Shown here piece by piece: positions 48,480 to 60,095 of a stretch of DNA of 64,000 nt (its first letter is position 1; every line of letters starts with the position of its first letter). The DNA is from Lepus europaeus. Lineage: Eukaryota > Chordata > Mammalia > Lagomorpha > Leporidae. A program made the translations under genes and the position numbers. Below the pieces are notes generated by a model that made no database searches, had not been told where the DNA came from, and worked only from the letters and a program-made list of their open reading frames with translations. The stretch lies in the NCBI RefSeq assembly GCF_033115175.1, contig NC_084842.1, forward strand, positions 27,921,549 to 27,985,548, given 5' to 3'.

Positions 48480-49300
48480 TCCTGTGGTTTGAAGGGAGAA
48501 GGGAGCCAGAACCGGAGGGAAGGATCTCCCACGAAGGAACAGACGAGCGAAACCTGCAGGATTCCCCATTTCCCGGGGGCCAGGGCTTGTGCCCGCAGCT
48601 TCCCGGATGCTCGTCTGCGCCTGTCTCTGGCCCCTGAGCCCCTCCTCTCTCCCTTTGGGCTTCTTCTCCAGCCGCCACTCACACGGGTGCCCAGGATGGC
48701 GCATTTTCCCTCCAGGTCTGGGGGTAGCCGGAGGTCCTGAGCGGCTGCGCTGGGCTGCTGGGACTCTGCCATCTTGAGGGGAGGGGCGCCTTGCAGGTGG
48801 CTTCGGTTGGGTCTCTCGCCTTGGAGGGAGGCTTGGCAGAGGCAGGGGAGCGGCGCAGGGTGAGAAACACAGAGTCCAGGCAGCCAACACATCAAGTGAG
48901 GGCACTGCCCGGAGGGGAAAGGCTAATGTGCTGTCGCACTCCGATTGTGCCCCCGGCCCTGGGAGACGTGGGCACGGGCCTGGGCCTTGCAGCCCGCGGC
49001 TTCACCTCCAGGCGCCACAACAGGGCCCAGCGGCGAATGGCTGGGAATGGGCTGCTGACGGATGACCACCGGAGCTGGAGCGACAGCAGCGAGAGGCTTT
49101 GTCCTCAGTGTCCGTCCCCTTGAAGCATAGCCTGTGGGAGCCGTGCGTACTGGACAGGACCACGCGGCCGGCGGGCTGCACGGGCGCGCCAACACCGATG
49201 AAGACTTTTTCATCTTCATTGCACTTTTCAAGGATGCCAGGGAGCATTAAAAGTTCATAAAAGGAAATGGCTTGGCACAGGCGCGACTGATCTCAAACCT
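48480..49300. other. Weak CpG-rich patch
   Basis: CpG density rises well above the surrounding DNA (cgcggccggcggg, gggcgcgcc, ggagcggcgcagg). It could be a small promoter, and it contains the exon-like frame listed next. No known gene recognised. Confidence 0.5.
48683..48772 (-). CDS. Candidate first coding exon, unidentified
   Basis: A 30-codon frame opens at caagATGGCAGAG with A at -3 and G at +4, a good initiation context also close to a YY1/TISU-type start element. It ends exactly at CGT|GTGAGT, a strong splice donor, in phase 0. The peptide begins MAESQQPSAAAQDLRLPPDL and ends EGKCAILGTR; it looks like ordinary protein rather than a low-complexity GC frame. The frame is also open for about 40 codons upstream. 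I do not recognise the protein and cannot see the next exon, so this may be chance. It runs in the same direction as WWC2. Confidence 0.3.
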
Positions 49301-51110
49301 GAAAAGCTCGCAGCCATCTGCGCTTCCCGGGACCGTCCCATTTTTCACTATCTGTGGTCCCAGATGTCGGTGCGTTCCAGATAAGCCCTTGGGTCTGGCT
49401 ATTGGCTTTTACCAGAAGCAATGCAGTCCTGGGAAACTAAATCCAACTGGGTTCCAGAAATACTTTGCAAGAGAAAGTGGACATTGGTAAATAGGATGCT
49501 GACTTTGTCGGCTGATGAGTATTTATTATATCAAGCAATATCGATTGGCATCCTAAGCTTCAAGTTTATCCCTCAAATTGCTGCCATACAGTGGACCACA
49601 CAGTAGCCAAGCCTTTTCTGAGCTCATAGCTCCTGCTGCTGTAGCCAACTGTGCTGAATTTTTTCTGTTCAAAAGCAAATAGGCACCCCTTCTGCACTCA
49701 CACGATTGGGAGAGAAATAGGTGACTAGCCCTTTAATAAAGAATTCCAGTTAGTCCCGCTTCTTCCTCTCAAGTCCACTGGAGCCAAGTGAGGAGGGCAC
49801 CTCCAGCCAATAGCATTGAAAGGTAGGTTTGCTGAAGTTCAGCTGTGCGCTGTTGCACTTAGCCCCTGCAGGTGGCCAGTGGCCAGGGCTAGGGAGAAGT
49901 GAGCGGAAGAGCGTTGCTCCCTGGCTGAAGGGTGGCTCCACGGTGTGGAGGCCACTGTCCTGGGGGGCCACCTGCCCGCAGCGAAGCTGGGGAGAGCTGG
50001 GGGCGACCCTGCGTGGTGTGCGATCACTGTGATTTCAGCACCTCTGTTACCCTAGCGCATCATTGTCTACACACACTAATGGGCTCTGCAACAGGAAAGC
50101 CGCAGGTCAACAGCCCTTTCTTGTGCCCCTACGACATACCAGGGGACACAGCAGGGACCCCCCTCCCAGGGGAGCACTCTTTCTCCGGGAGATTCTGACT
50201 CACCGTTCACGGGCCCCCTGGGTTGCTGTTACACCCCAAACTCAAGGCTCGTGACAATCCAAGTCGGGAATATCTGCCACCCACCACCCACGCTTGTGGA
50301 GGAAGCCTTGGCTCAGATGCCAGACATCAGATTAGCTTTGATATTTAACGCCATCTAGTCTTGTCTGCTTACTTATTGAGAATGACTGACTTTCTTAGTT
50401 TTAAGGAGGTACTAACACGAAAGTACATTTTGTACTTAACTGCAAGATGATGATCTCTGGAAACAACACATCCTTTAAAGTCATTTTACATTTATTTTCT
50501 TCCCAAATTAGGCTGCCTTCACCCCTGCTGCTTCCGTCACCAAACCTCCAAAGCACCCCCAGCCTGGCACCGACACCACGAACAAGCCACGTTCAAAAAC
50601 TACCCTTTCCTTTGGCTGCAGCAGACCAGAGCGCATTAATCTTCCACGGAAGCATCTCTGAGAGCCTTATTGTTTTCTAATTCTCTTGGGCCGTGTGCCT
50701 GATGGAGCCCACCCTCAGAGACAAAGAACAGCTTCTGTATCGCTGGTATCCTCCCATGGAACCTTAAATAAAGCACAGTGAAACTTGGTTGGCAAAGGAA
50801 GTAGGAGAAGAGAGTGATTAATCAGTTTCTCAAGAGCAAAGAAATTTCCGTGAGCTGTAAAGTTTGAGTGTGCGCGTAACTTTTTATTTTCCCTTGACGT
50901 ACCATTAGGTTTCCTCGCTCTTCATATTTAACGTTTACACAGCGGTGGTTGTAGTACATTTTATATTCATTTGCAAATTAGCTTTCAATCCAGTTTATCT
51001 CTAGAAAAGGGAACAAAACCCTATGAAGGAATATGAACTAGCTCATATAAACCAGAATCTTCTCTTTTTGATGGAAACTGAAGGGAAGAGGGAGAGATGA
51101 GAACTTCAGA
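49300..51110. other. Repeat-poor DNA
   Basis: No repeat that I recognise over 1.8 kb. 50,860-51,000 carries atttgcaaat (50969-50978), a palindromic POU site, beside taat-type words. No supported coding frame. Confidence 0.4.
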
Positions 51111-51114
51111 TTTG

Positions 51115-51255
51115 CTAAGCCTTGTAGTAGGACGGGCACTTGCTCCTGAGATACATACGTGGTCACTTAATTCCCACTACGACCTTGAAGGTGAAAATTA
51201 TCCCCATTTCACAGGTGAAGATACTGAGCCTTGAGAAAGCATTTTAATTAGCCAG
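51115..51255 (-). mobile_element. MIR
   Basis: cacttaattcccactacgac, aattatccccatttcacaggtgaagatactgagcc: the MIR core reversed. Confidence 0.8.
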
Positions 51256-51259
51256 CTGA

Positions 51260-51875
51260 TCCTGCTAGGGGAGGGTGGAGTTGGCAAGTGGACCTAGAGC
51301 CTCCTGCTGTTTCGCATCGTCTCTGAACATGGCAGGCCAGAGAGGGCACAGACCACACTCAGAGGAATCTGTTGCCCGTCTCCCACCCTGGTCTTTGGTT
51401 CCTCAGCTGCTCCTTGGGATCTTCACTGGCAAAAAGGCTCCAAGGGAACCTGCAGTAGTGCTTTTCCTACAGCTGATTGGAGCCACCTGACGTGAGACGC
51501 TCTCTAGGGCCAAGCCTCAAAGGCCCTGCCTCTCTCCACTGCACCCAGCCCAGAGTCCATCTGTGCACTGGTGCTGGCTGAGTGTGCTGGTCGCCCACTG
51601 CTCTGAAGCCATCGGCACCAAGGGTGAGGTAGGTTGAAGACTTTCCAGAAAACGAAACTAATCTTTTGGTCCACCTAAAGATTCCTGAGTGGGATTTGAA
51701 ACTTCCCTCCTGTGAATTCGGGGTTCTGCCCGTGCTTTACCCAGGTCGACTGCAGAGTGGCTGCCATGACTGAATGCCTTGTGTTATTTCCCTACCCTTG
51801 ACGGAGCATGACTCGAAGCAGGCGTCCTCTGGAATACGGACGGACGTGCTCAGTTATCACTTGAAAAATCACATC
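51260..51875. other. No recognised feature
   Basis: Moderate-GC single-copy-looking DNA; no supported gene. Confidence 0.4.
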
Positions 51876-51878
51876 GGT

Positions 51879-52195
51879 TGGGGCAGGCGTTTGGCTTAGT
51901 GACTGAGATGCCTGTGCTCCATGTAGGAGTGCCTGCGTTCAGTCCCCAGCTCTGGCTCCTGGTTCCACATGCCTGCTGATGTCGGCCCTGGGAGGCAACA
52001 GGTAGTGGCTCAAGTAATTGGGTCCCTGCCACCCACAAGAGAGACCTGGACTGAATCCCTGGCTGCTAGCTTTGGACCCCTACGCCATTATGGATAAGTG
52101 GGAAGTAAACCAGCAGATGAGAAATCTCTTTCCCCGCTCTTTCTCTCTCCATCTCTCCACCCTACTCTGTATTTCTCTGCCCTTGAAAACAAATT
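51879..52195 (+). mobile_element. C-SINE, old
   Basis: ttggggcaggcgtttggcttag to the worn tail cccttgaaaacaaattac. Confidence 0.8.
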
Positions 52196-52199
52196 ACAT

Positions 52200-52985
52200 C
52201 AGCTTTAGTTCTCAGAGCAAAAACATTTTTGAAAGCAAAAGCTAAAGAAGAAAGCTTCAATATCCCATGCCTTCCCTGCGTCATACCTGGATACCACCGT
52301 GTTTTCACTACCTTCTGTCTTTGCCTTGAAGGAGGGAAAGGACTGGTTAAATTCTAAGGATAAAGGAAGAGCTGTGTCCATGGAAGACGGAAAACTGTAC
52401 ATTTAGGTCATCCACTAACACACTTAACAGAAAATGTCTCCAGTGACCATAAATAATTGGATTTCTTACGGGGGCACACAATGCTTCAGATAACTCCCTT
52501 CCCCTTTATCTGGGTGTTTGATACCTGGGAGGAGGGGACAGGGGAGAGACACTTCGCAGGGGATGGCGGGAGATAAAAGGGAGAGATCTGACAGTTGCCT
52601 TTATCGCTGTGCCGTATCATTTACCTCAGCCAGGAGTCCCGGACACGCCGGGTCACCCCCGGGGTCGGGGGCAAGACAAGGAGCTCGCACAGTTCCGTCG
52701 GGCGCCTTGCTGGCCGGGGGCACACATCAAAGTGGGACAACAAACTTGAGAGGAAGATTTGTTCAGGGACAGAGATCAAGATCCTCGCGGCGGCCAGCAC
52801 TTTGTGGAAGGGCTGTTTTGGGTTTCAACATCGATTCTTCCTGAGCTTTGTGAGTGGGAGCTAAACCGTAGCAAGGGTGCGGAGAAATGCCCTCTTCAGA
52901 CTCACTGTTTCACTAATGCCTTCTGCTCTACTAACTCCACGTCGGAAACGAACGTGCTAAAATGTACATTCTAGAAAACGTGTCT
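52200..52985. other. Unassigned DNA with a CpG-rich patch
   Basis: 52,540-52,810 has a sharp CpG peak (cccggacacgccgggtcac, gtcgggcgccttgctggccggggg) preceded by ggagataaaagggag, which could serve as a TATA-like box. It may be a decayed LTR or a small orphan promoter; I cannot decide. The rest shows nothing. Confidence 0.4.
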
Positions 52986-53732
52986 GTCCCACGGTATTGA
53001 CATGCACTGTTCAGTGGCATTAAGGACATTTGCAGTGTTGTGTACCCATCATCGCCACCCCTCCAGAACTTCTTCATTCTCCCCACCTGAAACTCTGCAC
53101 CCGTTAAATGCTAACTCCCTTTCCTTCCCACCCCCACTGTTCTACTTTGTATCTCTGTAGCCACTGTTGTAAGTTCTATTTCTATGAACTTGACTGTTTC
53201 TAAGTAGTTTCTCACAGTATTTGTGCTTTTGTGATCAATTCATTTCACTTAGCGTAATGTCCTTAAAGTTCATCCATGTTATAGCATATGTCAGAATTTC
53301 CTTCCTTGAAAATGCTCCATGATGTTCATTGTTTGCACAGGCCATGTTTTTCTGATCCATTTGCCCATCGATGGACACAGGTTGCTTCCAAATTTTAGCT
53401 GTTGAGAATGACGCTGCCTGGAAATGGGCATACACGTATCTCTTTGAAGTTTACTTTCAATTCTGTCCATACGCAGAAGTGGAATTGTTGGATCCTAAAA
53501 CAGTAATCTTTAATTTTTAAATAAGCCAACAATGACTGCACCAGTTTCCATTCCCTTTAACAATATACATCTTTGTCACACTTGCTGTTGTCTGGTTTGC
53601 TTGTATTTTTGATAGTAGCCATGCTGGTGTGGTTTGTATTATTATAGTTTTTATTTTATTAAATTTAATATTTATGGATGTTGAGCACATTTTCAGGTAC
53701 TTACTGGCCATTTGTAAAAAAATCTGTTTTCT

Positions 53733-54056
53733 TGGGGCCGATGCTGTGGTGTAGTGGGAAAAGCTGCCGCCTGCAGTGCCAGCATCCTATATGGATGCCA
53801 GTTCGAGTCCCGGCTGCTTCACTTCTGATCCAGCTCTCTGTGGTGGCCTAGGAAAGCAGTAGAAGATGGCCCAAGTCCTTGGGCCCCTGTACTCACGTGG
53901 GAGACCTGGAAGAAGTTCCTGGCTCCCGGCTTAGGATTGGTGCAACTCCAGCTATTGCAGTCAATTGAGGAGTGAACTAATGGAAGGAAGACCTCTCCCT
54001 CTCTCTCTGCCTCTCCTTCTCTCTCTGTAACTCTGACTTTCAAATAAATATTTTTT
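53733..54056 (+). mobile_element. C-SINE in L1M
   Basis: ttggggccgatgctgtggtg to gactttcaaataaatattttt. Flanks gttttcttgg and attttctttgg. Confidence 0.93.
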
Positions 54057-54147
54057 AAAAATTATTTTCTTTGGAGAAATATCTACTTAAGTCCTTTGCC
54101 CAGTTTTTAATTGAGTTGTTTTTGTTGTTGGGTTTTTAATAATTCTT

Positions 54148-55017
54148 TTGTTGGCTTTGTTTTGTTATTTTTCAACTTTTATTTAGTAAATACAAATTTC
54201 CAAAGTACAATTTTTGAATTATAATGGCTTTTTCCCCCATAACCTCCCTCTCACCCACCACCATCCCATCTCCCCCTTCCTCTCCCATCCCATTCACATC
54301 AAGGTTCATTTTCAATTATCTTTATATACAGAAGATCAACTTAGTATATACTAAGTAAAGATTTCAACAGACTGCACCCACTCAGACACACAAAGTATAG
54401 AGTACTGTTTGGGTAGTAGTTTTACCATTAATTCGCCTAGTACAACACATAAGGACAGAGATCCTACATGGGACGCAGGTGCACAGTGACTCCCGTTGTT
54501 GATTTAATGATTGACACTCTTATTTATGGCCTCAGTAATCACTCGAGGCTCTTGTCATGAGCTACTAAGGCTATGGAAGCCTCTTGAGTTCACCAACTCC
54601 TATCTTATTTAGACAAGGCCATATTCAAAAGTGGAAGTTCTCTCCTCCCTTCAGAGAAAGGTACCTCCTTCTTCGATGGCCCGTTTTTTCCACTGGGATC
54701 TCACAGAGATCTTTCATTTAGGTCATTTTTTTTTTTTTTTTGCCACTGTGTCTTGCCTTTCCATGCCTGTGAAACTCTCATGGGCTTTTTAGCCACATCT
54801 GAATGCCTTAAGGGCTGATTCTGAGGCCCGAGTGCTGTTTAGGGCATTTGCCATTCTATGAGTCTGCTGTGTATCCCACTTCCCATGTTGGATCATTCTC
54901 TCCTTTTAAATTCTATCAATTATTATTTGTAGACATTGGTATTATTTATGTAATCCCATTGACACTTAATTCTATCTTTTTGATCAATTATGAACTTAAA
55001 CTGATCATTTTAACGAG
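54148..55017 (-). mobile_element. Lagomorph L1 3' end (first copy), in L1M
   Basis: aacttttatttagtaaatacaaatttccaaagtac, ctttatatacagaagatcaactta, cagagatcctacatgggacgc and gctatggaagcctcttgagt match the 3' UTR-like sequence at 60.8 kb over about 450 bp, then extend further. aattctt lies on both sides (54141-54147 and 55018-55024) as a likely target duplication. Confidence 0.85.
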
Positions 55018-55126
55018 AATTCTTATATTTCTGTGTATTAATCCATTATCAGAAATATGATTTACAAATACTTTCCCCGTTTTGTGGATTGCCTTTATAC
55101 TCTGTTAGTATAGACTTTATTTTTTC

Positions 55127-55435
55127 ATTTTACTTGAAAGGCAGAGAGGCAGAATGGGATTTTTCCATCTGCTGGTCACTTCCCAAATGCCTGTAACAGC
55201 CATGGCTGGGTGAGGCTGGAGCCAGGAGCCAGAAACTCAGTCTGGGTCTCTCATGTGGGTGACAGGGAACTAGGAATCGAGGCTTCACAGGATGTTTTTT
55301 CCCACTGCTGCCTTCCCATGGTGTCCATTAGGAAAAAGCTAAATGAGCAGCGGAAGCAGGACTCCTAGTAGGCACTCCAAAATCAGATGCAGGCTTCCAA
55401 GCGATGTCTTAACCAATATGCCAAACACCCTCCCA
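55127..55435 (-). mobile_element. C-SINE, old, in L1M
   Basis: ttttacttgaaaggcagagaggcagaatggg to caatatgccaaacaccctccc. Confidence 0.82.
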
Positions 55436-56004
55436 TGTTGGTACAGGTTTTTGATGTACAAAATGTTTAGATTTTTGAAGTCTGATTTTTTTGTTTTTTC
55501 TTTGATTGCTTGTGACTTTGGTATTATAACAAAGACCCAATTAAATGTCATGAGTTTTGTTCCATGTTTTCCTCTAAGAGTTTTATAGTTTTAAGTCTTA
55601 TAATTAGGTCTTTGACCCATTTTGGATTAGTTTTTGCATTTAGTGTTAAGTAAGGGTTCAAGTTTTTCTTTTGCATTCAGATACCCAATTCATCTGGCAC
55701 CATTTACTAAAAAGACTATCTCTTCCCATTAGGTGGTCTTGGTACCCTAGTCAAAAAATCATTTGACCATAAGTTGTTTATTTCTGGGGTTTCTATTAGA
55801 TTCCATTGGTCTATGAGAATATTTCTATCTTATTCAAAAATTGCCTTGCTTTCAGTGCTGTATAGTTTTATAGTAAGATTTGAAATCCCAAAGTGTGAAT
55901 GTTTCAGCTTTTTTTCTTCTCTTTTTTTGGGGGGAATGGTGATTTGGAATTCTTTGAGATTCCATATCAATTCTGGAATGGATTTTTTTCTATTGTTAAT
56001 TTTT

Positions 56005-56279
56005 TAAATTCTTATTTTTATTTGACAGGTAGAGTTATAGACAGAGAGAGACAGAGAGAAAGGTCTTCCTTCCATTGGTTCACTCCCCTAATGGCTGCCA
56101 CAGCTGGTGCTGCGCCGATCCAAAGCCAGGAGCCGGGTGCTTCCTCCCGGTCTCCATGCGGGTGCAGGGACCCAAGCACCTGGGCCATCCTCCACTGCCC
56201 TCCCGGGCCACAGCAGAGAGCTGGATTGGAAGAGGAGCAACCGGAACATAATCCGGTACCCCAACCAGGAGCGCCGGCC
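56005..56279 (-). mobile_element. C-SINE with a deleted head region, in L1M
   Basis: ttatttttatttgacaggtagag to aaccaggagcgccggcccg. About 60 bp around the B-box is missing at a gcgccgg repeat. The L1 word ggattttttcta flanks both sides. Confidence 0.93.
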
Positions 56280-56880
56280 CGGATTTTTTCTATTTTTAAA
56301 ATAAAAAGCCACCAGGATTTTGGGTTTTGATGGGATTTCATTTAATCTATAGATTGCTTCAGGTGGTATTAACATCTGTGTATTATTAAATCTTCCAATC
56401 CACAAACATTAGATGTTTTTCCATGTTTTTTGTCTTTTAAATTTGTTTCAGTAGTTTTCATCATAAAAGTCTTTTGCTGCCTTGTTTAATTCCCATTATT
56501 TTTTCTTCTGATATTATTGTAAGCAGAGTTGTTTTCATGATTTCCTTCTCAGATTGTTCAGTGTTACTATGCAGAAATGCAACTGAGTTTTGCATGTAGA
56601 CTTTGTATCCTGATACTTTGCTGAATTTGTTTATTAGTATTAACAGCTTTTTCCTGTGTGGAATCTCCAGGGTTTTTTTTATATATAAGATCATATTATC
56701 TTTAAATAGATAAAATTTTTTTCTTTCCAATTTAGATGGTTTTTATTTTCCTTGAATGGGTGCCCTTACCAGAATTTCCACTATTATGTTGTCTAGAAGT
56801 GGCCAAAGTGGACATCTTTGCCTTGCCTTTGATCTTACAGGGAAGAGTTCAGTCTTTCACAATTGAGTTGGATGTTTTCT

Positions 56881-57229
56881 TTTTTTTTTTAATTTTATTT
56901 ATTTATTTTTTGACAGGCAGAGTGGATAGTGAGAGAGAGAGACAGAGAGAAAGGTCTTCCCTTTTTGCTGTTGGTTCACCCTCCAATGGCCACTGCGGCC
57001 GGCGCATCTCGCTGATCCGAAGCCAGGAGCCAGGTGCTTCTCCTGATCTCCCATGCGGGTGCAGGGCCCAAGAACTTGGGCCATCCTCCACTGCCTTCCC
57101 GGGCCATAGCAGAGAGCTGGCCTGGAAGAGGGGCAACGGGGATAGAGTCCGGCGCCCCAACCGGGATTAGAACCCGATGTGCCGGCGCCGCAAGGCGGAG
57201 GATTAGCCTGTTAAGCCACGGCGCCGGCC
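56881..57229 (-). mobile_element. C-SINE, young, with perfect 16-bp target duplication
   Basis: Poly(T), ttgacaggcagagtggatag to gccacggcgccggcc. The flank gagttggatgttttct is identical at 56865-56880 and 57230-57245. Confidence 0.98.
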
Positions 57230-57272
57230 GAGTTGGATGTTTTCTGACATGGCTTTTTTAGTACTGAGGTAC

Positions 57273-57677
57273 TGCTATGTTTCAAATATAGTCTGTCCCC
57301 CTTAAAACTCATGATGAAATATGATTGCCATCATGGTGGTGCTGGGAGTCTGGGCCTTTGGAGAGAGTTAGTGCCCTTCTTATGGGACTCAGTGAATTCT
57401 CTCAGGAGTGAGTCTGTTCTTGAAAGACTGGATTAATTTCCCTGAGAGAGGGTTGTTGTAAAGCAAGGCTTCCCTTTGTGTCTGGCCACCTCTGAGTGCA
57501 CCTGCTTGATTTTCCATTTCCCACCATGAGTTGAAGCAACGCTGAGCCCTCGCCAGGTGTGGCTGCCTAAGCTTACAATTCATCGCCTCCGGAATTATGA
57601 GCTGAATAATCCTCTTTTCTTTATAAATAACCCAGTCTCAAATATTCTGGCATAGCAAAGGAAAATAGATGAAGACA
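57273..57677 (+). mobile_element. MaLR-type solo LTR with 5-bp target duplication
   Basis: 405 bp, TG...CA ends (tgctatgtttcaaatat to agatgaagaca), with atgagctgaataatcctcttttctttataaataacccagtctc as the polyadenylation part. ggtac is duplicated at 57268-57272 and 57678-57682. Confidence 0.92.
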
Positions 57678-57799
57678 GGTACTTTCCTTCTATTTCTAGC
57701 TTGTTGAGTGCTTTTTTTTTTTTCTTTATCATGAAAAGATGTTAAGTTCAATGATTTTTTTCTGCATCTATTGAAATGATTGTATAGCCTCTTAAAAAA

Positions 57800-58018
57800 A
57801 TTCGGAGTGGTAGAGTGGGTAAAACTGCTTCCTGCAGTGCCGGCATCCCACATGAGTGCTGGTTCATGTCCTGGCTGCTCCACCTCTGATCCAGCTCCCT
57901 GCTAATGGCTTGGGAAAAGCAGCAGAGAATGGCCCAAATCCTTGCACCCACATGGGAGACCTGGAAGAAGCTCCTGATCTGCCCTGGCCATTGTAGGCAT
58001 TTTAAACCAACTGGATGA

Positions 58019-58067
<49 letters not shown>

Positions 58068-58135
58068 GTTCTCACTCTTCCTCTCTTTCTCTGTAATTCT
58101 AGCTTTTAAAGACATCAACAAATCTTTAAGAAAAA
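57800..58135 (+). mobile_element. C-SINE with long (CT)n
   Basis: gagtggtagagtgggtaaaac to aaatctttaagaaaaaaataa. A (ct)n run of about 45 bp lies at 58,022-58,067. Flanks aaaaaattcggag and aaaaaattcagag. Confidence 0.92.
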
Positions 58136-58139
58136 AATA

Positions 58140-58425
58140 AAAAATTCAGAGACAGAACACACACACAGAGAAACAGACTAAGAGACAAACTCCATCTGTT
58201 GGCTCCCTCTCCAAATGACTTCAATGGCCAGGACTAAAGCCAGGAGCTGGTAATTCAATCTAGGTCCCTCATGTGGGTGGCAAGAACCCAATTACTTGGG
58301 CTCATCTGCTGCCTCCCCAGGTCAGCATTGTTAAGAAGATGGAACCAAGAGCCAGAGCTGAGAATTGAACCCAGGCACTCAGGTGAGGGATGTGGAGTCT
58401 TAACCAGCATCTTAACTAATTCGAT
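58140..58425 (-). mobile_element. C-SINE, old
   Basis: gagacagaacacacacacagag, ctgttggctccctctccaaatg to gagtcttaaccagcatcttaac. Confidence 0.75.
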
Positions 58426-58429
58426 GTGA

Positions 58430-58970
58430 GTAAGCAGGCAGCTAGTTAAGTCTTGGTGAGCTGGAAGCCTTGAAGCCCTACAATATAATGTGTCAAAGAT
58501 GCCCTCCTTTCCAAGATTCCTCTGTATCTCATCCAGAACCAAGAAAGGGGAGACACCCTACCGCATGAAGGTGCCATATAATTCCAGGATGGCGTCACTC
58601 ATGCTAAAGCACCATCCCCTACCTCATAAAAGAGGCCGAAAATGAAGGCAAACTCTGCTTTTGCTAGAGACCACAGTTGGGGGTGTTATTCAGGCTTTTC
58701 CCTCTCTGCCTCTTTGGGCAATCCTCTGGCACACTTATGAGGGGTATTTCTCCACATGGCATAGGTGAATGTGTGCTTTCTTTACCCACAGGTGTAGGTG
58801 AATGTGTGCTTTCTTTCTCACTGTTATAGAAATCCTGTTGCTACTTGCACACCTAATGAAGTCTTCACTTCGAATGCTTATCTTTGTGTGAGACAAAAAC
58901 CTGGATTGGAAGTTAATATGCTTATGCCCACATCATTAACCACTAGATCAACTGCCTGCCCCTATACAAC
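58430..58970. other. Unassigned insert in the L1M with a 33-bp-period duplication
   Basis: Looks like a decayed LTR or other insertion, because L1M is absent here but resumes at about 58,975. taggtgaatgtgtgctttcttt occurs at 58762-58783 and 58795-58816. A worn SINE head (cattaaccactagatcaactgcc) is at 58,935. Confidence 0.4.
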
Positions 58971-59879
58971 TTAAAAAAAAAAAAAACACAACAAACAACA
59001 ACTTCATTCTGTCAATGTGATGTGTTACATTTGATCAGTTTTTGTGTGTTGAATCAGCCTTGCATTTCTGGACTAAATCCCACATGGTCGTAAACTAGAA
59101 TCCTTTTAATACGCCACTGATTCAGTTTGCTGTTGTGCTTGGTTGAGGACTTTTCCCATCAATGTTCATAGGGATATCTGTAGTGTTTGAGTTGTGTCTT
59201 TGGCGTTGGTGTCAGGGGAGCGCTAGCTTCATAATAGACAGTGTTTCCTCCTTTCCAGTGTTTTAGGGACAGTTTGAGGAGAGCTGCTGTTAGCTCCTCT
59301 TTAGATGTTTGGTGGAGTTCACCTGGGAGGCCATCAGGTTCAGCACTTCCCTTTGCTGGGAGACTGTTAATACTATGTCAATCTCCTTAGTCGTTCTGTC
59401 TATTCAGATTCTCTATTTCTTTTTGATTTAGTCTTGGTAGACTTTGTTTCTAGTGATTTAGAAATGCATCCATTTAATCTGCCCAGTTTTTGTGGTTACA
59501 ATTCTTCATCGCATTCTCTTATAACCCTTCATCTCTGTGATATCAGTAGCAATGTCCCCACTTCTACTTCCGAGTTTGTCAGTTGAGTCTTTTCTCTTTT
59601 TCCTTTGTCCTTCTAGCTAAACCTTTGTCAATCTGGTTGAAGCAACAATTGATTTCATTGATTTTTTTCCCTATTGTTTTTCTATCCTTAATTTATCTCT
59701 GCCTTAATTTTCATTATTTCCTCCCTTTTGCCAGCTTTGGTTATAGTTCTCCCTTTTCTACTTCTTTGGTTGTAAAATTAAATTAGGTTATTGCTTTGGG
59801 ATCTTTCTTGATTTGCTTATTGAAATGTTTATTTTAATAGTCAAATAATTATATAGATCTTCTAGTATTCTCTCCCATA

Positions 59880-60078
59880 GTAGGCTGATTGTAACTATTT
59901 TCAAAATGTTAGAAAAAAGCATTTGGGATGTTTTCACCATACAGAAATAATAAATGTTTAAGGAGATGGATATGTTTATCTTGATTTGGACACTACACAA
60001 TGTTTACATGTATGAAAACATCACGTGGTATCCCATAAATATGTATACTTTTCATGTCTGTTAAAAATAAAAGTAAAT
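59880..60078 (+). mobile_element. L1M 3' UTR end, plus orientation
   Basis: ggagatggatatgtttatc, acactacacaatgtttacatg, aaaacatcacgtggtatcccataaatatgtata, then ttaaaaataaaag: an L1M terminal sequence, opposite in direction to the flanking L1M. Confidence 0.75.
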
Positions 60079-60095
60079 GCCAATAAAATCCAAAC

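Larger units (their letters stand above)
52990..59850 (-). mobile_element. L1M, about 4 kb of ORF2/3' UTR in pieces, host for many insertions
   Basis: In reverse: gttcatccatgttatagcatatg, ccatttgcccatcgatggacac, cagaagtggaattgttggatcc (3' end); then fragments at 55,018-55,125, 55,440-56,000, 56,285-56,880, 57,230-57,272, 57,683-57,795 and 58,975-59,850 (ggaggccatcaggttcag, ttcagtttgctgttgtgcttgg, ctaaacctttgtcaatctggttg), moving progressively toward the L1 5' side. The order is collinear, so this is mainly one element broken up by later insertions. No intact frame remains. Confidence 0.88.
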
